The notes under the pieces are model-generated. The model saw only the letters and a program-made list of their open reading frames with translations, did not search any database and was not told the DNA's origin. From Shinella sp. XGS7 (GTDB lineage Bacteria > Pseudomonadota > Gammaproteobacteria > Burkholderiales > Burkholderiaceae_C), in NCBI RefSeq assembly GCF_020535565.1, contig NZ_CP084758.1, positions 4,043,001 through 4,107,000 on the forward strand: a DNA stretch of 64,000 bases, written 5' to 3'. The position numbers were made by a program, and so were the translations under genes. The first letter of the stretch is position 1; each line of letters opens with the position of its first letter. Positions 52,752 to 60,938 of the stretch are shown here, in pieces.

Positions 52752-53444
52752 TCAAGCGCGGATCAGGGCCCGGGCGTGGAAGCGGTAGCCGGCGTTGCGC
52801 GCCGTGTTGATGGGCAGGGTGAGGCCGCAGGCCTCATCCACCTTGCGGCGCAAGCGCCGCATCTGGGTGTCGAGCCGGCGCTGGTCATAGCTCAGATAGT
52901 CCTCGCCCAGGGCCTCGACGATCTGCTGGCGGCTGGCAATCTCGCCGGCCCCGCGCATCAAGGTGTGCAGCACCACCAGGTCCTGCTCGGACAGGCCAAT
53001 GGGTTCGCAGCCCGGCGGCAGCAGCCGGCGCGGCCGCAGCTCCAGCACCCAGGCCGGCTCCACCGGCAGCACACCGGCGCCGAGCAAACGCCGGGACAGG
53101 GCCGCCAGGGTGGCGGCCAGCTCATCCAGGTCCGAGGTCTTGGCCAGGTAGTAATCGGCCCCGATGTCCAGGCCCGCCACGCGCTCACGCGTGCTGCCGC
53201 GCGCCGTGAGCACCACGATGCCCAGGCGCTCACCGCGGGCGCGCAACTCCCGTATCAGCGTCAGGCCGTCGCCATCGGGCAGGCCCAGGTCAATCACGGC
53301 CAGCGCATGGCGGCTGGGATCGTAGTGATGGCGAAAGCCCTCCAGCGAGGCTTCCGCCTGCACCCGATAGCCGCAACCGGCGAGAAACTCGCTGAGTTCC
53401 TCGCGCAGCACCGCCTCATCTTCCAGAAGAATCAGGTCTGACAT
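52752..53444 (-). CDS. OmpR/PhoB-type response regulator
   Basis: A 230-residue two-component regulator. The receiver domain has the acidic pair (LLEDEA), phospho-acceptor Asp52 in AVIDLGLPDGDG and the conserved Lys in YYLAKTSDLDEL; the C-terminal part is a winged-helix DNA-binding domain (LSEQDLVVLHTLMRG to RRLDTQMRRLRRKV and NAGYRF). The frame is open further upstream, but ATG 53444 gives the normal N-terminus. It is divergent from the sensor kinase gene (102-base gap) and convergent with tpsA, so the most likely target is the surface-protein locus or the shared intergenic promoter. No recognition repeat is evident. Confidence 0.93.
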   Translation of the reverse strand: MSDLILLEDEAVLREELSEFLAGCGYRVQAEASLEGFRHHYDPSRHALAVIDLGLPDGDGLTLIRELRARGERLGIVVLTARGSTRERVAGLDIGADYYLAKTSDLDELAATLAALSRRLLGAGVLPVEPAWVLELRPRRLLPPGCEPIGLSEQDLVVLHTLMRGAGEIASRQQIVEALGEDYLSYDQRRLDTQMRRLRRKVDEACGLTLPINTARNAGYRFHARALIRA

Positions 53445-53546
53445 GGGCGCAAGAGTAGGGCGAGCGGACAAGGGCGAAGCTGAGCAAATCTGAGCGGGCG
53501 CGCATTCTAGAGCCCGCCTCGCGACCGCCACGGATAATGCCGCCCG

Positions 53547-55589
53547 ATGAACACGATGGGCCGGAGTGGATGGGGGGGATGGCGGGTCGCACTGCTGCTG
53601 GCGCTGCTGCTGGCGCTGCCGGCGCGGGCTCAGCCGATGTTGCAGCTCGACGCTCGGCAGGCCGTTTCGGCGGGCGGCTTCATGTCCATGCTGCGCGACC
53701 CACGCGGCGATCTGCTGCCCCAGGAGGCCGCGGCAGCCAGGACCTGGCAGGACTTGAAGGAATCGCTCAGCGCAGCCTACACACCCGACGTGATCTGGCT
53801 GCGCCTGCGCCTGCAGACGCCACCGGCGGGGGAACGCTGGCTGCTGCAGCTCAGCCATGCCCTGCTGGACGATGTCCGCCTGTACCAGCGGGACGCCGAG
53901 GGATCATGGCAGCTGACCGGGCAGTCGGGCGAGGACATGGGACGTTCAAATTGGGTGGTGGACGCCCGCAACCCCGTGCTGCCCCTGCTGCTGCCGGTAG
54001 GCCGCGAGACCGAGCTATTGATACGGCTGCGCAGCAAGAACGCCATGTCCACCTACGTGACGCTTTCCAGTCCCGAGGTCTATGGGGCGGCCGCCCGTCG
54101 GGAGTACCTGGTCTACGGCATAGGCTTCGGCTTCGGCCTGCTGCTGCTGCTGTTCCATACCCTGTTCTGGCACATGAGTCGGGAACGCCTGAGCGCCTGG
54201 TACCTGATCTATGTGGGCTGTGCCCTCAGCGTGGAGATGCTCACTGCGGGCCTGCCCCAGCAGCTGCTGGACCTGCCCGTGACGCTCTCCGATCCGCTGC
54301 TGGGCGTGATCATGAGCATGAGCCTGGTGATAGGCACGCGATTTGCCCTGCTGCAGCTGGATCTGGAGGCGGCCTGGCCGCGCTTCTCCCACAGCCTGCT
54401 CTTGCTGACGCTTTGCATCAGCCTGGGCAGTGCCCTGCTGGTGCTCGCGGGCCACAACGGCGGCGGCATGCAGCTGATGCAGCGCAGCGCCATGCTGAAC
54501 ATCCTGCTCTTCATCGGTATCGCCCTGTGCCGGCTGGGCCGTGACCAGGGACAGGCCCGCGCCTTTCTGCTGATCTTCGGCGTCTACTACGCAGCGGTGG
54601 TCATCAGCTTTGTGCGCAATATGGGCCTCATCCCCACCTCGGTGTGGAGCAATAACGCGGCGGCGCTGGGGGCCGCCCTGCACATGCTGCTGATGAGCAT
54701 GCGGCTCAACCGCCGCTACGATCTGCTGCGCCGCGAGAAGGAGCAGGCGCAGCGCCGCGTGGTGGACGTGGTGGCCCGCCAGAACGAGCGCCTGGATCAG
54801 GCCGTTCGGGCGCGTACCGCCGAGCTGCGCCAGGAGATCACCCGGCGCGAAGCGCTGGAGCAGGATCTGCGCGCAGCCCTGGAAACCGAGCGACGGGCCA
54901 AGCAGTCCCAGCTGGATTTCGTGGCCATGATTTCCCATGAGTTCCGCACGCCCCTGGCCATCATCAACACCACGGCCCAGCAGATTGCCCGCAATCTGGA
55001 TGCGGCCCGCGAGAAGACCCTGGCACGCTGCGCGAACCTGCGCAACGCAGCCCAGCGTCTGGCTGCCCTGGTGGACGAGTACCTGACCGTGGATCGCATG
55101 GACACGGCTCACGCCCCCTTCCAGCCGCGCGATTGCGATCAAGCCATGCTGGCCGAGCTGCTGGACGACCTGGTCGCCGACTGGCCGGACGGTCGGGTGC
55201 AGCTGCACGACGCGGCCCTGCCACCGCTGCTGCGCTGCGATCCGGGCCTGCTGCGGGTTGCCCTGCGCAATCTGCTGGCCAATGCCGACCGCCACACGCC
55301 CCCCGGCGCCAGCATCGAGCTGCGGCTGCAGCACAACGAACAGACCGGCCTGAGCTTTCATGTGAGCAATCCCGGCAGCGAGATCCCCGCAGATGAGGTG
55401 CCTCGGCTCTTCGAGAAATACTTCCGCGGTCGCCAGGCCTTGCAATCACCGGGTGCCGGCCTGGGCCTCTATCTGGTGCGCCAGATCGCGGAGTTGCATG
55501 GCGGCCAGGCCAGGCTGGAGAGCACCGGACGCAGTGACGCGGTGAGCTTCCGTCTGGATTTTCCCCTGGCTGCTCCTCTGGCCGCCTGA
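53547..55589 (+). CDS. 7TMR-DISM sensor histidine kinase
   Basis: A 680-residue membrane sensor. A signal peptide (VALLLALLLALPARAQP) precedes a periplasmic 7TMR-DISM extracellular-type domain (about residues 30-180, jelly-roll-like, IWLRLRLQTPPAGERWLL), then seven hydrophobic helices (about 185-395), a coiled coil (about 400-455) and a HisKA domain with MISHEFRTPLAII (His464). The HATPase domain has the N-box NLLANADRHTPP and G-box GAGLGLYLVRQIAELHGG. DISM sensors are thought to detect carbohydrates or other small ligands. The divergent response regulator at 52752 is its evident partner. Confidence 0.93.
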   Translation: MNTMGRSGWGGWRVALLLALLLALPARAQPMLQLDARQAVSAGGFMSMLRDPRGDLLPQEAAAARTWQDLKESLSAAYTPDVIWLRLRLQTPPAGERWLLQLSHALLDDVRLYQRDAEGSWQLTGQSGEDMGRSNWVVDARNPVLPLLLPVGRETELLIRLRSKNAMSTYVTLSSPEVYGAAARREYLVYGIGFGFGLLLLLFHTLFWHMSRERLSAWYLIYVGCALSVEMLTAGLPQQLLDLPVTLSDPLLGVIMSMSLVIGTRFALLQLDLEAAWPRFSHSLLLLTLCISLGSALLVLAGHNGGGMQLMQRSAMLNILLFIGIALCRLGRDQGQARAFLLIFGVYYAAVVISFVRNMGLIPTSVWSNNAAALGAALHMLLMSMRLNRRYDLLRREKEQAQRRVVDVVARQNERLDQAVRARTAELRQEITRREALEQDLRAALETERRAKQSQLDFVAMISHEFRTPLAIINTTAQQIARNLDAAREKTLARCANLRNAAQRLAALVDEYLTVDRMDTAHAPFQPRDCDQAMLAELLDDLVADWPDGRVQLHDAALPPLLRCDPGLLRVALRNLLANADRHTPPGASIELRLQHNEQTGLSFHVSNPGSEIPADEVPRLFEKYFRGRQALQSPGAGLGLYLVRQIAELHGGQARLESTGRSDAVSFRLDFPLAAPLAA

Positions 55590-55612
55590 GCTGCTACATC
55601 CCTCCCCCAGCC

Positions 55613-55631
55613 CCGGGGGCAGCCCCCCCGG
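55613..55631 (+). terminator. GC-rich hairpin after the histidine kinase gene
   Basis: CCGGGGG (55613-55619) pairs with CCCCCGG (55625-55631) around five bases, 24 bases after the kinase stop. It could end that transcript, but no U-tract follows. Confidence 0.35.
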
Positions 55632-55680
55632 AGCTGCGGGTTCCCTCGGCTGCACACCCGCGCCGGTCCTGGCATGCTCC

Positions 55681-56474
55681 ATGAGCATGAGCTGTACCCC
55701 CCACACCAAGCGGCGCACCCTGCTGGCCCTGAGCCTGGGGCCCTGGCTGCTGCCTCTCGCACCGGCCCTCGCCCAGGGGCAGGCGCATGCAGCGGGCCTG
55801 AGCCTGCTCGAGGCCTACACCGAGGAATGGGCGCCTTACAACTTCAGTGATCGCGACAGCCTGCGCGGCATCGCCACCGACACCCTGCGCGCCGTCTGCC
55901 AGGAGGCGAGCCTGGCCTGCCGCATCCAGTCCGTGCCCTGGGCGCGGGCCTACCGCAATGCCCTGAACACACCCAACGCCCTGGTCTATTCCACGGCCCG
56001 ACTCCCGGAGCGCGAAGCGGACTTTCACTGGATCGGTCCCCTGCTGCCACGGGTGACCTGGGTCTACGGACGCCGCGGCGCGGAGCGCCTGGGCGAGGCT
56101 CGCCAGCTGGCCGGCCTGCGCTATGCCGTGGTGCGGGGTGAGGCCGCCTCGCGCGATCTGCTGGCCGCGGGGGTGCCGGCCACCGCGCTGTCGGAGCAGG
56201 CCAGCAATGCCTCGGCCCTGCGCATGCTGCTCTCGGGCCTGGCCGATGCGGTGGTGGACACCGAGGTGGGCATGGCCTGGAACCTGAGGCAGTTGCAGGC
56301 CGATCCGGCTCTGGTGCAGCCCTTGTGGAAGCTCACGGACCAGGGCGCCTACTACTTCGCGCTGAACCGGCAGTCCGAACCCGGTCTGGCCGAGCGCCTG
56401 CAGGCCGCGCTGGAACGCCTGCGCAAGCGCGGCGTGACCGAGGACATACGCCGCAGCTACCTCACCCCCCCTGA
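55681..56474 (+). CDS. Periplasmic solute-binding protein, SBP_bac_3-like (frameshifted 3' end)
   Basis: About 264 residues after correction. The signal sequence carries adjacent arginines (TKRRTLLALSLG) and ends near ALAQG; the mature part begins LLEAYTEEWAPYNFSD, as in family-3 solute-binding proteins, and has the usual GLRYAVVRGE and ALRMLLSGLADAVVDTEVG segments. No permease or ATPase gene is nearby, so it may be an orphan or a sensor component. In the raw sequence the frame runs on to 57030 through the thioesterase gene; one missing C in the C7 run 56465-56471 would turn LTPPDRR into LTPP-stop (TGA 56472-56474), the end given here. The corrected length fits the family. Confidence 0.83.
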
Positions 56475-56485
56475 TCGCCGTCCAC

Positions 56486-56962
56486 ATGCCGCTTTTCGCC
56501 TCCCGCCTCTTCGAGCCCGAGTTCGTCCAGTCCCTGTGCGAGATCTTCGAGACCCATATCGCCTTCAACCAGGTGCTCGGCCTGCAGATCGACGAGCTGG
56601 AGGCCGAGCTGGTGCGGGCCCACATCACGATGCGGCCCGAGCTGATCGGTCACTTCACCCACCAGCGCCTGCATGGCGGCGTGATCAGCGCCACGCTGGA
56701 CGCCATGGGCGGCCTGGCGGTGATGGCCGCCATCGGGGCGCGTCATATGGCCGAGGCGCCCGCCACCCGCCTGGCACGCTTCGGCAAGCTGGGCACTATC
56801 GACCTGCGCATCGACTATCTGCGCCCCGCCACCGGCCCGCGCTTCAGCGCCACCGCCCAGGTGCTGCGTCTGGGCAGCCGCGTGGCCAGCACGCGCATGG
56901 AGTTCCTGGACGCCGACGGGCGCCTGCTCTCCACCGGGGCCGGCGCCTACATCGTGTCCTGA
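56486..56962 (+). CDS. PaaI-like hotdog-fold thioesterase
   Basis: A 158-residue single hotdog domain. The family signature HGGVISATLDAMGGLAVMAA (about residues 53-72) contains the expected helix and acidic catalytic residue, followed by TIDLRIDYLRPA and the final GAGAYIVS strand. Such enzymes hydrolyse acyl-CoA thioesters in the cytoplasm; substrate range cannot be told. It begins 11 bases after the inferred stop of the solute-binding protein and is convergent with the small secreted protein, whose stop is 15 bases further. Confidence 0.88.
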   Translation: MPLFASRLFEPEFVQSLCEIFETHIAFNQVLGLQIDELEAELVRAHITMRPELIGHFTHQRLHGGVISATLDAMGGLAVMAAIGARHMAEAPATRLARFGKLGTIDLRIDYLRPATGPRFSATAQVLRLGSRVASTRMEFLDADGRLLSTGAGAYIVS

Positions 56963-56977
56963 ACGCCGCGCGCCGGC

Positions 56978-57559
56978 TCAGCTCTTGGTCGGCGTCGTCT
57001 TCTCGAAGCGCAGCAGCTCGCTGGGCATGACCTTGAGCCGCGCCAGGCATTGGCCGGGCGCGTCGGAGAACTTGTTCAGATCACCCATCTCGCAGCGCTC
57101 GCCGCCGCCCACCTGCAGGCGGGAGACCTCGGCGCAGGCGATGCCGGCGAACTGCAGGGCGCGCCGGTGCGCATCGCCCGGCCGCACCGGGCCGAAGCCC
57201 ACCAGCTGGGCGCTGTAAGGCACGTCCTTGCCGGCCTGGCTGCGGTAGACGGTGAGCTCGGGCACCAGGCTGCGGATCTCATAGCCCAGGCTGTTGTTCA
57301 GCGCCAGCTCGAAGCGGCAGCCGCCGGGCGCATCCTGGCGGCGCTCCAGCAGCAGCTCGGCCTGGGCGGGCGGCGGCGGCGCCGGGGCGGAGGCCGGTGC
57401 TGCCACCGGGGCTGCATCCACATAGCGCCAGCTGCCATCCTCCTTGAGCAGGATGCGCCGACCCTGAGCGTCCTTGAGTTCGAAGTCAGCCGCCTGCAGC
57501 GGCAGGGCCAGGGCGGCCACGGCGGCCAGCAGCAGCTGGCCCGGGTTCATGCGCTTCAT
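56978..57559 (-). CDS. Small secreted protein of unknown function
   Basis: A 193-residue protein with a signal peptide (LLLAAVAALALPLQAADF). The mature part starts with FELKDAQGRRILLKEDGSWRY, a pattern seen in proteins annotated as DUF3157-like, then a Pro/Ala-rich linker and a beta-rich domain with several Cys (GGCRFELAL, GIACAEVS, GERCEMG, GQCLARL) that could form disulfides in the periplasm. The start is ATG 57559 because AGGAGG lies nine bases upstream; the ATG at 57568 overlaps that site. It lies downstream of the diguanylate cyclase on the same strand, and its ribosome-binding site overlaps the cyclase stop region. Confidence 0.75.
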   Translation of the reverse strand: MKRMNPGQLLLAAVAALALPLQAADFELKDAQGRRILLKEDGSWRYVDAAPVAAPASAPAPPPPAQAELLLERRQDAPGGCRFELALNNSLGYEIRSLVPELTVYRSQAGKDVPYSAQLVGFGPVRPGDAHRRALQFAGIACAEVSRLQVGGGERCEMGDLNKFSDAPGQCLARLKVMPSELLRFEKTTPTKS

Positions 57560-57564
57560 CGCTC

Positions 57565-59070
57565 TCATCCTCCTGTCGTGCCGCGGCGGTCGTGATCGCG
57601 CGTCTGATAGTAGCGGCGCTTGTGTTCGTACATCAGGGCGTCGGCGCGGTGCACGGCGGCCTCCAGACGCTCGCCCGTGCGCCAGACCGACAGACCCAGC
57701 GAGAGGTCCAGGGGATCGCCACCGTGGAACTGGTTGTTGAGCTCCAGCAGTTCCTGGAGCTGGGCCAGCAACTGCTCGCCGCCGCGCTCGTCCAGGCCCG
57801 GCATCAGCAGCACGAACTCGTCGCCGCCGATGCGCGAGGCCGTCATCGGCGGCTCCACAGCCTTGGCCAGCACCTCGCCGGCGCGGCGCAGCAGGGCGTC
57901 GCCGGCCGCGTGGCCGTAGGCATCGTTGGCGGCCTTGAGGCCGTTCACATCCACCACCAGCACCGCCACCGGCCCCAGGCCGCGACGCTCCAGGCGGTTG
58001 AGCTCGTCATTGAAGAAGCTGCGGTTGCGCAGCTTGGTCAGGGCGTCATGCTTGCCCAGGAACTCGAGATAGGCCTCGGCCTTCTTGCGCGCGCTGATAT
58101 CGGTCAGCGAGACCTGCACCAAAGACCAGTCGTGCTCATGCCCCGGCAGCACCGAGAACTGCAGATGCACATGCAGCAGCTCGCCCTCGGCGCTGTAGTT
58201 CACCGTCTCGCGCTGCTGCAGCAGCTGGCCGTTCCAGAGCTCGATCAGCTGCTCGGTGAAGGGGCGGCGCATCTCGTCGCGGAACAGGCGCGGCAGGGCC
58301 GCGATCAGGCTGGCCTTGTCGGGCACGCGGAACAGGCGCAGGGTCTGGCGGTTCACGTCCAGCACCCGGATCTCGGCCATGCAGCGCTCGACGAAGTCGG
58401 GATGCACATCGGTGAAGGTGCGGAAGTCGCTCACGCCCTGCTCGCGCACCTCGTCCAGCAGACGCTTCACGCCGCTGAAGTCCTCCACCCACAGCGAGAC
58501 CGGCGAATGCTCGAACAGGCCCTGGGCATAGCGCTCGCTGCTGAGCAGGGCGCGGCGCGCGGCCTCGCGCTCGCTCACATCCTCCAGCGAGAGCAGCACC
58601 CGGCCCCAGTCCTGCTCATGGCCGGGCAGCACCCGCACATGCAGCAGCACGTCCAGGCGGCGCCCGTCCAGGGTGTAGTTCACCGTCTGGCTGCGGTACT
58701 CCAGCTCGCCGCCCCATAGCCGCACCATGTCCTCGGCGTGGTGGGCCAGCATCTCGTCGCGGAAGATGCGGGGCAGCCCCTCCAGCAGGGCCGCCAGGTC
58801 CTGGGCGCCGAACATCTGCAAGGTCTGGCGGTTCACGCTCAGCACCCGCAGCACCTGACTGCACTGCTGCAGCCGCGCCGGATCGGCCGCCAGATGGGCG
58901 CGCAGATCGCTCACCCCCTGGGCCCGCCATTGATCGAACAGCCGGCGCAGCCCGCTGAAATCCTCCAGCCACAGCGAGACCGGCGCCAGCTCGAAGAGCT
59001 GCGCCCAATCCCCTGTCTGTGTGTCCTCCCCACCGGCCGCCACCGCGGCTCGTCCCACGCCCGACTCCAT
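57565..59070 (-). CDS. Diguanylate cyclase with tandem PAS-like sensor domains
   Basis: A 501-residue cytoplasmic protein. Two related PAS-like units lie in tandem (about residues 25-175 and 180-325): both have PVSLW(L/V)EDFSG, the pattern (L/V)NRQTL, RIFRDEM or RLFRDEM, and a TVNY strand. The C-terminal GGDEF domain (about 330-490) has the intact active site ASRIGGDEFVLLMPG and DVNGLKAANDAYGHAAGD; no RxxD inhibitory site is visible just before it. It should make cyclic di-GMP, which controls adhesion and biofilm formation. ATG 59070 has AGGAG six bases upstream. It is divergent from the TPR gene. Confidence 0.93.
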   Translation of the reverse strand: MESGVGRAAVAAGGEDTQTGDWAQLFELAPVSLWLEDFSGLRRLFDQWRAQGVSDLRAHLAADPARLQQCSQVLRVLSVNRQTLQMFGAQDLAALLEGLPRIFRDEMLAHHAEDMVRLWGGELEYRSQTVNYTLDGRRLDVLLHVRVLPGHEQDWGRVLLSLEDVSEREAARRALLSSERYAQGLFEHSPVSLWVEDFSGVKRLLDEVREQGVSDFRTFTDVHPDFVERCMAEIRVLDVNRQTLRLFRVPDKASLIAALPRLFRDEMRRPFTEQLIELWNGQLLQQRETVNYSAEGELLHVHLQFSVLPGHEHDWSLVQVSLTDISARKKAEAYLEFLGKHDALTKLRNRSFFNDELNRLERRGLGPVAVLVVDVNGLKAANDAYGHAAGDALLRRAGEVLAKAVEPPMTASRIGGDEFVLLMPGLDERGGEQLLAQLQELLELNNQFHGGDPLDLSLGLSVWRTGERLEAAVHRADALMYEHKRRYYQTRDHDRRGTTGG

Positions 59071-59214
59071 GTTCACTCCTGATACGGCTGCCTCAAGGCG
59101 CGTGCAGTCTCGCACAGGCCGGCGGGCCGGACTCCGGGATAGCCCCCAGGCACGGGCGCGGCAAAAAGCCCGATAAAGCGCATACAGGCAGAACAGAACG
59201 ATTGGCGGCACGCC

Positions 59215-60327
59215 ATGAATACGCAGACACAAACGCCGCCCCTCTGCCCTGCGCTGGCCCCGGACCAGGCCGAGGCCACGCTGGTGCAGATACGCAACGC
59301 GCTGCAGGCGCGTCGTTGGGAACAGGCCCAGCAGCTGGCCGAGGCCGCGCTTGCCGCGGGCCTGGCCGGCCCCGCCCTGGGCGAGGCCCAGCTGCTGCTG
59401 GCCCAGGCCCGCTGGTGGCAGGGCCAGCTGGAGCGCGTGCACCGCCCGGCCCTGCGCGCCGCGGTGCTGGCCGGCCCGCCGGCCCAGCGGGTGCTGGCCC
59501 TGAACATTGCCGCGCTCACCCTGTCCGAGCTGGGTCTGGCCGACGAGGCCCTGCCCCTGGCCCTGCAGTCCCTGGAGCTGGCGCGCCGGCCCGAGCAGCA
59601 CGAGCTGCTCTCCCGCACCTTGAGCTGCGCCGCCCATGTCTATGCGCGCCTGGGCGATCTGGAGCATGCGGAACCCCTGCACATGCAGGCCCTGTCCCTG
59701 GCGCGCGAGGTCAAGGATCCCGCAGGCCTGCAGCAGGCCTATGGCAATCTGCTGCTGAGCACGGCCATGGCGCATGAGGAGCTGCTGGAGCAGCAGCAGC
59801 CCGAGGCCGCCCGCGCCGCCCTGCTGCGCGGCCTGCACTACCTCAGCCATGCCCGCAGCCTGCTCCAGGACGAACGCCTGGGCGAGGAACGCCACAGCAC
59901 CCTGCGCCTGATGCTGGGCCGGCTGCTGATGTACGGAGGGCGCCTGGACGAGGCCGAGCCGATGCTGCGCCAAGGCATCGCCGAGGTCGAGGCCATGGGC
60001 GGCCACTACTATCTGCGCGGCGGGCGCCTCAGCCTGGCCGAGCTGCTGCGCCGCCGCGGCCAGCCCGAGCAAGCCCTGCCCCTGCTGCCCGCGCCCGGTG
60101 AGGGCGATGGCGGCTGCCTGCAGGTGGGCGAGCTGCGCTGCCGCCTGGCCTGCCATCGCATGCTGGGCGAGCAGCCCGAGGCCGAGCGCGTGGAGGCCCT
60201 GCTGAGCCAGGCCCTGGCACGGCGCGACGCCACCCGCCTGCAGGCACGTCGCCAGCGCTTGGGCCAGGCCTCTCAGTTCGGCGAGCTGGACCCGGGCGCA
60301 GGCGGTGGCGCGGCCTCGATGCGGTAG
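59215..60327 (+). CDS. Tetratricopeptide-repeat protein
   Basis: A 370-residue, almost wholly alpha-helical protein rich in Ala, Leu and Gln, without signal peptide. Degenerate TPR units are visible (for example ALTLSELGLADEALPLALQ, AAHVYARLGDLEHAEPLHMQ and LGRLLMYGGRLDEAEPML). It resembles the TPR half of TPR-diguanylate cyclase proteins but has no catalytic domain. It is divergent from the cyclase gene, so a scaffold or regulatory role for it is possible. The last 55 bases overlap the 3' end of the convergent SufR-like regulator gene. Confidence 0.8.
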   Translation: MNTQTQTPPLCPALAPDQAEATLVQIRNALQARRWEQAQQLAEAALAAGLAGPALGEAQLLLAQARWWQGQLERVHRPALRAAVLAGPPAQRVLALNIAALTLSELGLADEALPLALQSLELARRPEQHELLSRTLSCAAHVYARLGDLEHAEPLHMQALSLAREVKDPAGLQQAYGNLLLSTAMAHEELLEQQQPEAARAALLRGLHYLSHARSLLQDERLGEERHSTLRLMLGRLLMYGGRLDEAEPMLRQGIAEVEAMGGHYYLRGGRLSLAELLRRRGQPEQALPLLPAPGEGDGGCLQVGELRCRLACHRMLGEQPEAERVEALLSQALARRDATRLQARRQRLGQASQFGELDPGAGGGAASMR

Positions 60328-60938
60328 GCGCAGCGCCGCGCGCCGGCCAGCAGATGCTCGCGGCGCTCCACCCGGACTGCGGGTCCCAGGATCTGGCGGA
60401 ACAGGGCCAGCTCCGAGCGGCAGAAGCCCTGGCAGCTCTGGGCCGCGGCGCAGATGGGGCAATGGTCCTCGATCAGCCACCAGACCCCGGGCTCGGGGCC
60501 GGCCTCGGCCCGCGCCAGATAGCCCTCCTCCGCGCGCAGCGCGGCCAGGGCCTGCACCCGCGCGTCCAGCCCGTCCAGGCCCGCCAGGCGCTGGGCATAA
60601 AGGGCGGCCTGCTCCCGCTCGCGGGCGCTGATCAGGCGCTCCAGCCCGGCCTCGCCCATGAGCTGGCCCATCTGCCGGATCAGCTGCACCGCCAGCTCGC
60701 CGTGGCGATCCGGGAAGCGGCCATGGCCGGCCGCGCTCAGCGCCCACAGCCGCGCGGGCCGGCCCACGCCCTGGCGCTGCTCGCTGAAGTCCACCAGGCC
60801 CTGGGCCTGCAAGGCCTGCAGCTGCTTGTGCGCGCCCATGGTGCTGAGCCCGCAGGCCTGGGCCAGGGTAGCGGCCGACTGCGGGCCCCGGCTTTTCAGC
60901 GCGTAGAGCAGAGCCTCACCGCGGTTGGCCGTGCTCAT
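60273..60938 (-). CDS. SufR-like winged-helix regulator with Cys cluster
   Basis: A 221-residue transcription factor. The N-terminal winged helix (EALLYALKSRGPQSAATLAQ, then GLSTMGAHKQLQALQAQGLV) is followed by a C-terminal domain with HCPICAAAQSCQGFCRSEL and RRCAYRI. SufR-type repressors coordinate a [4Fe-4S] cluster through Cys residues in this place. The start overlaps the MFS transporter stop by ATGA, so the two are co-translated and the regulator probably controls its own operon. The effector could be an Fe-S cluster or oxidative stress; Cys spacing differs somewhat from cyanobacterial SufR, so the cluster is inferred. Confidence 0.85.
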   Translation of the reverse strand: MSTANRGEALLYALKSRGPQSAATLAQACGLSTMGAHKQLQALQAQGLVDFSEQRQGVGRPARLWALSAAGHGRFPDRHGELAVQLIRQMGQLMGEAGLERLISAREREQAALYAQRLAGLDGLDARVQALAALRAEEGYLARAEAGPEPGVWWLIEDHCPICAAAQSCQGFCRSELALFRQILGPAVRVERREHLLAGARRCAYRIEAAPPPAPGSSSPN

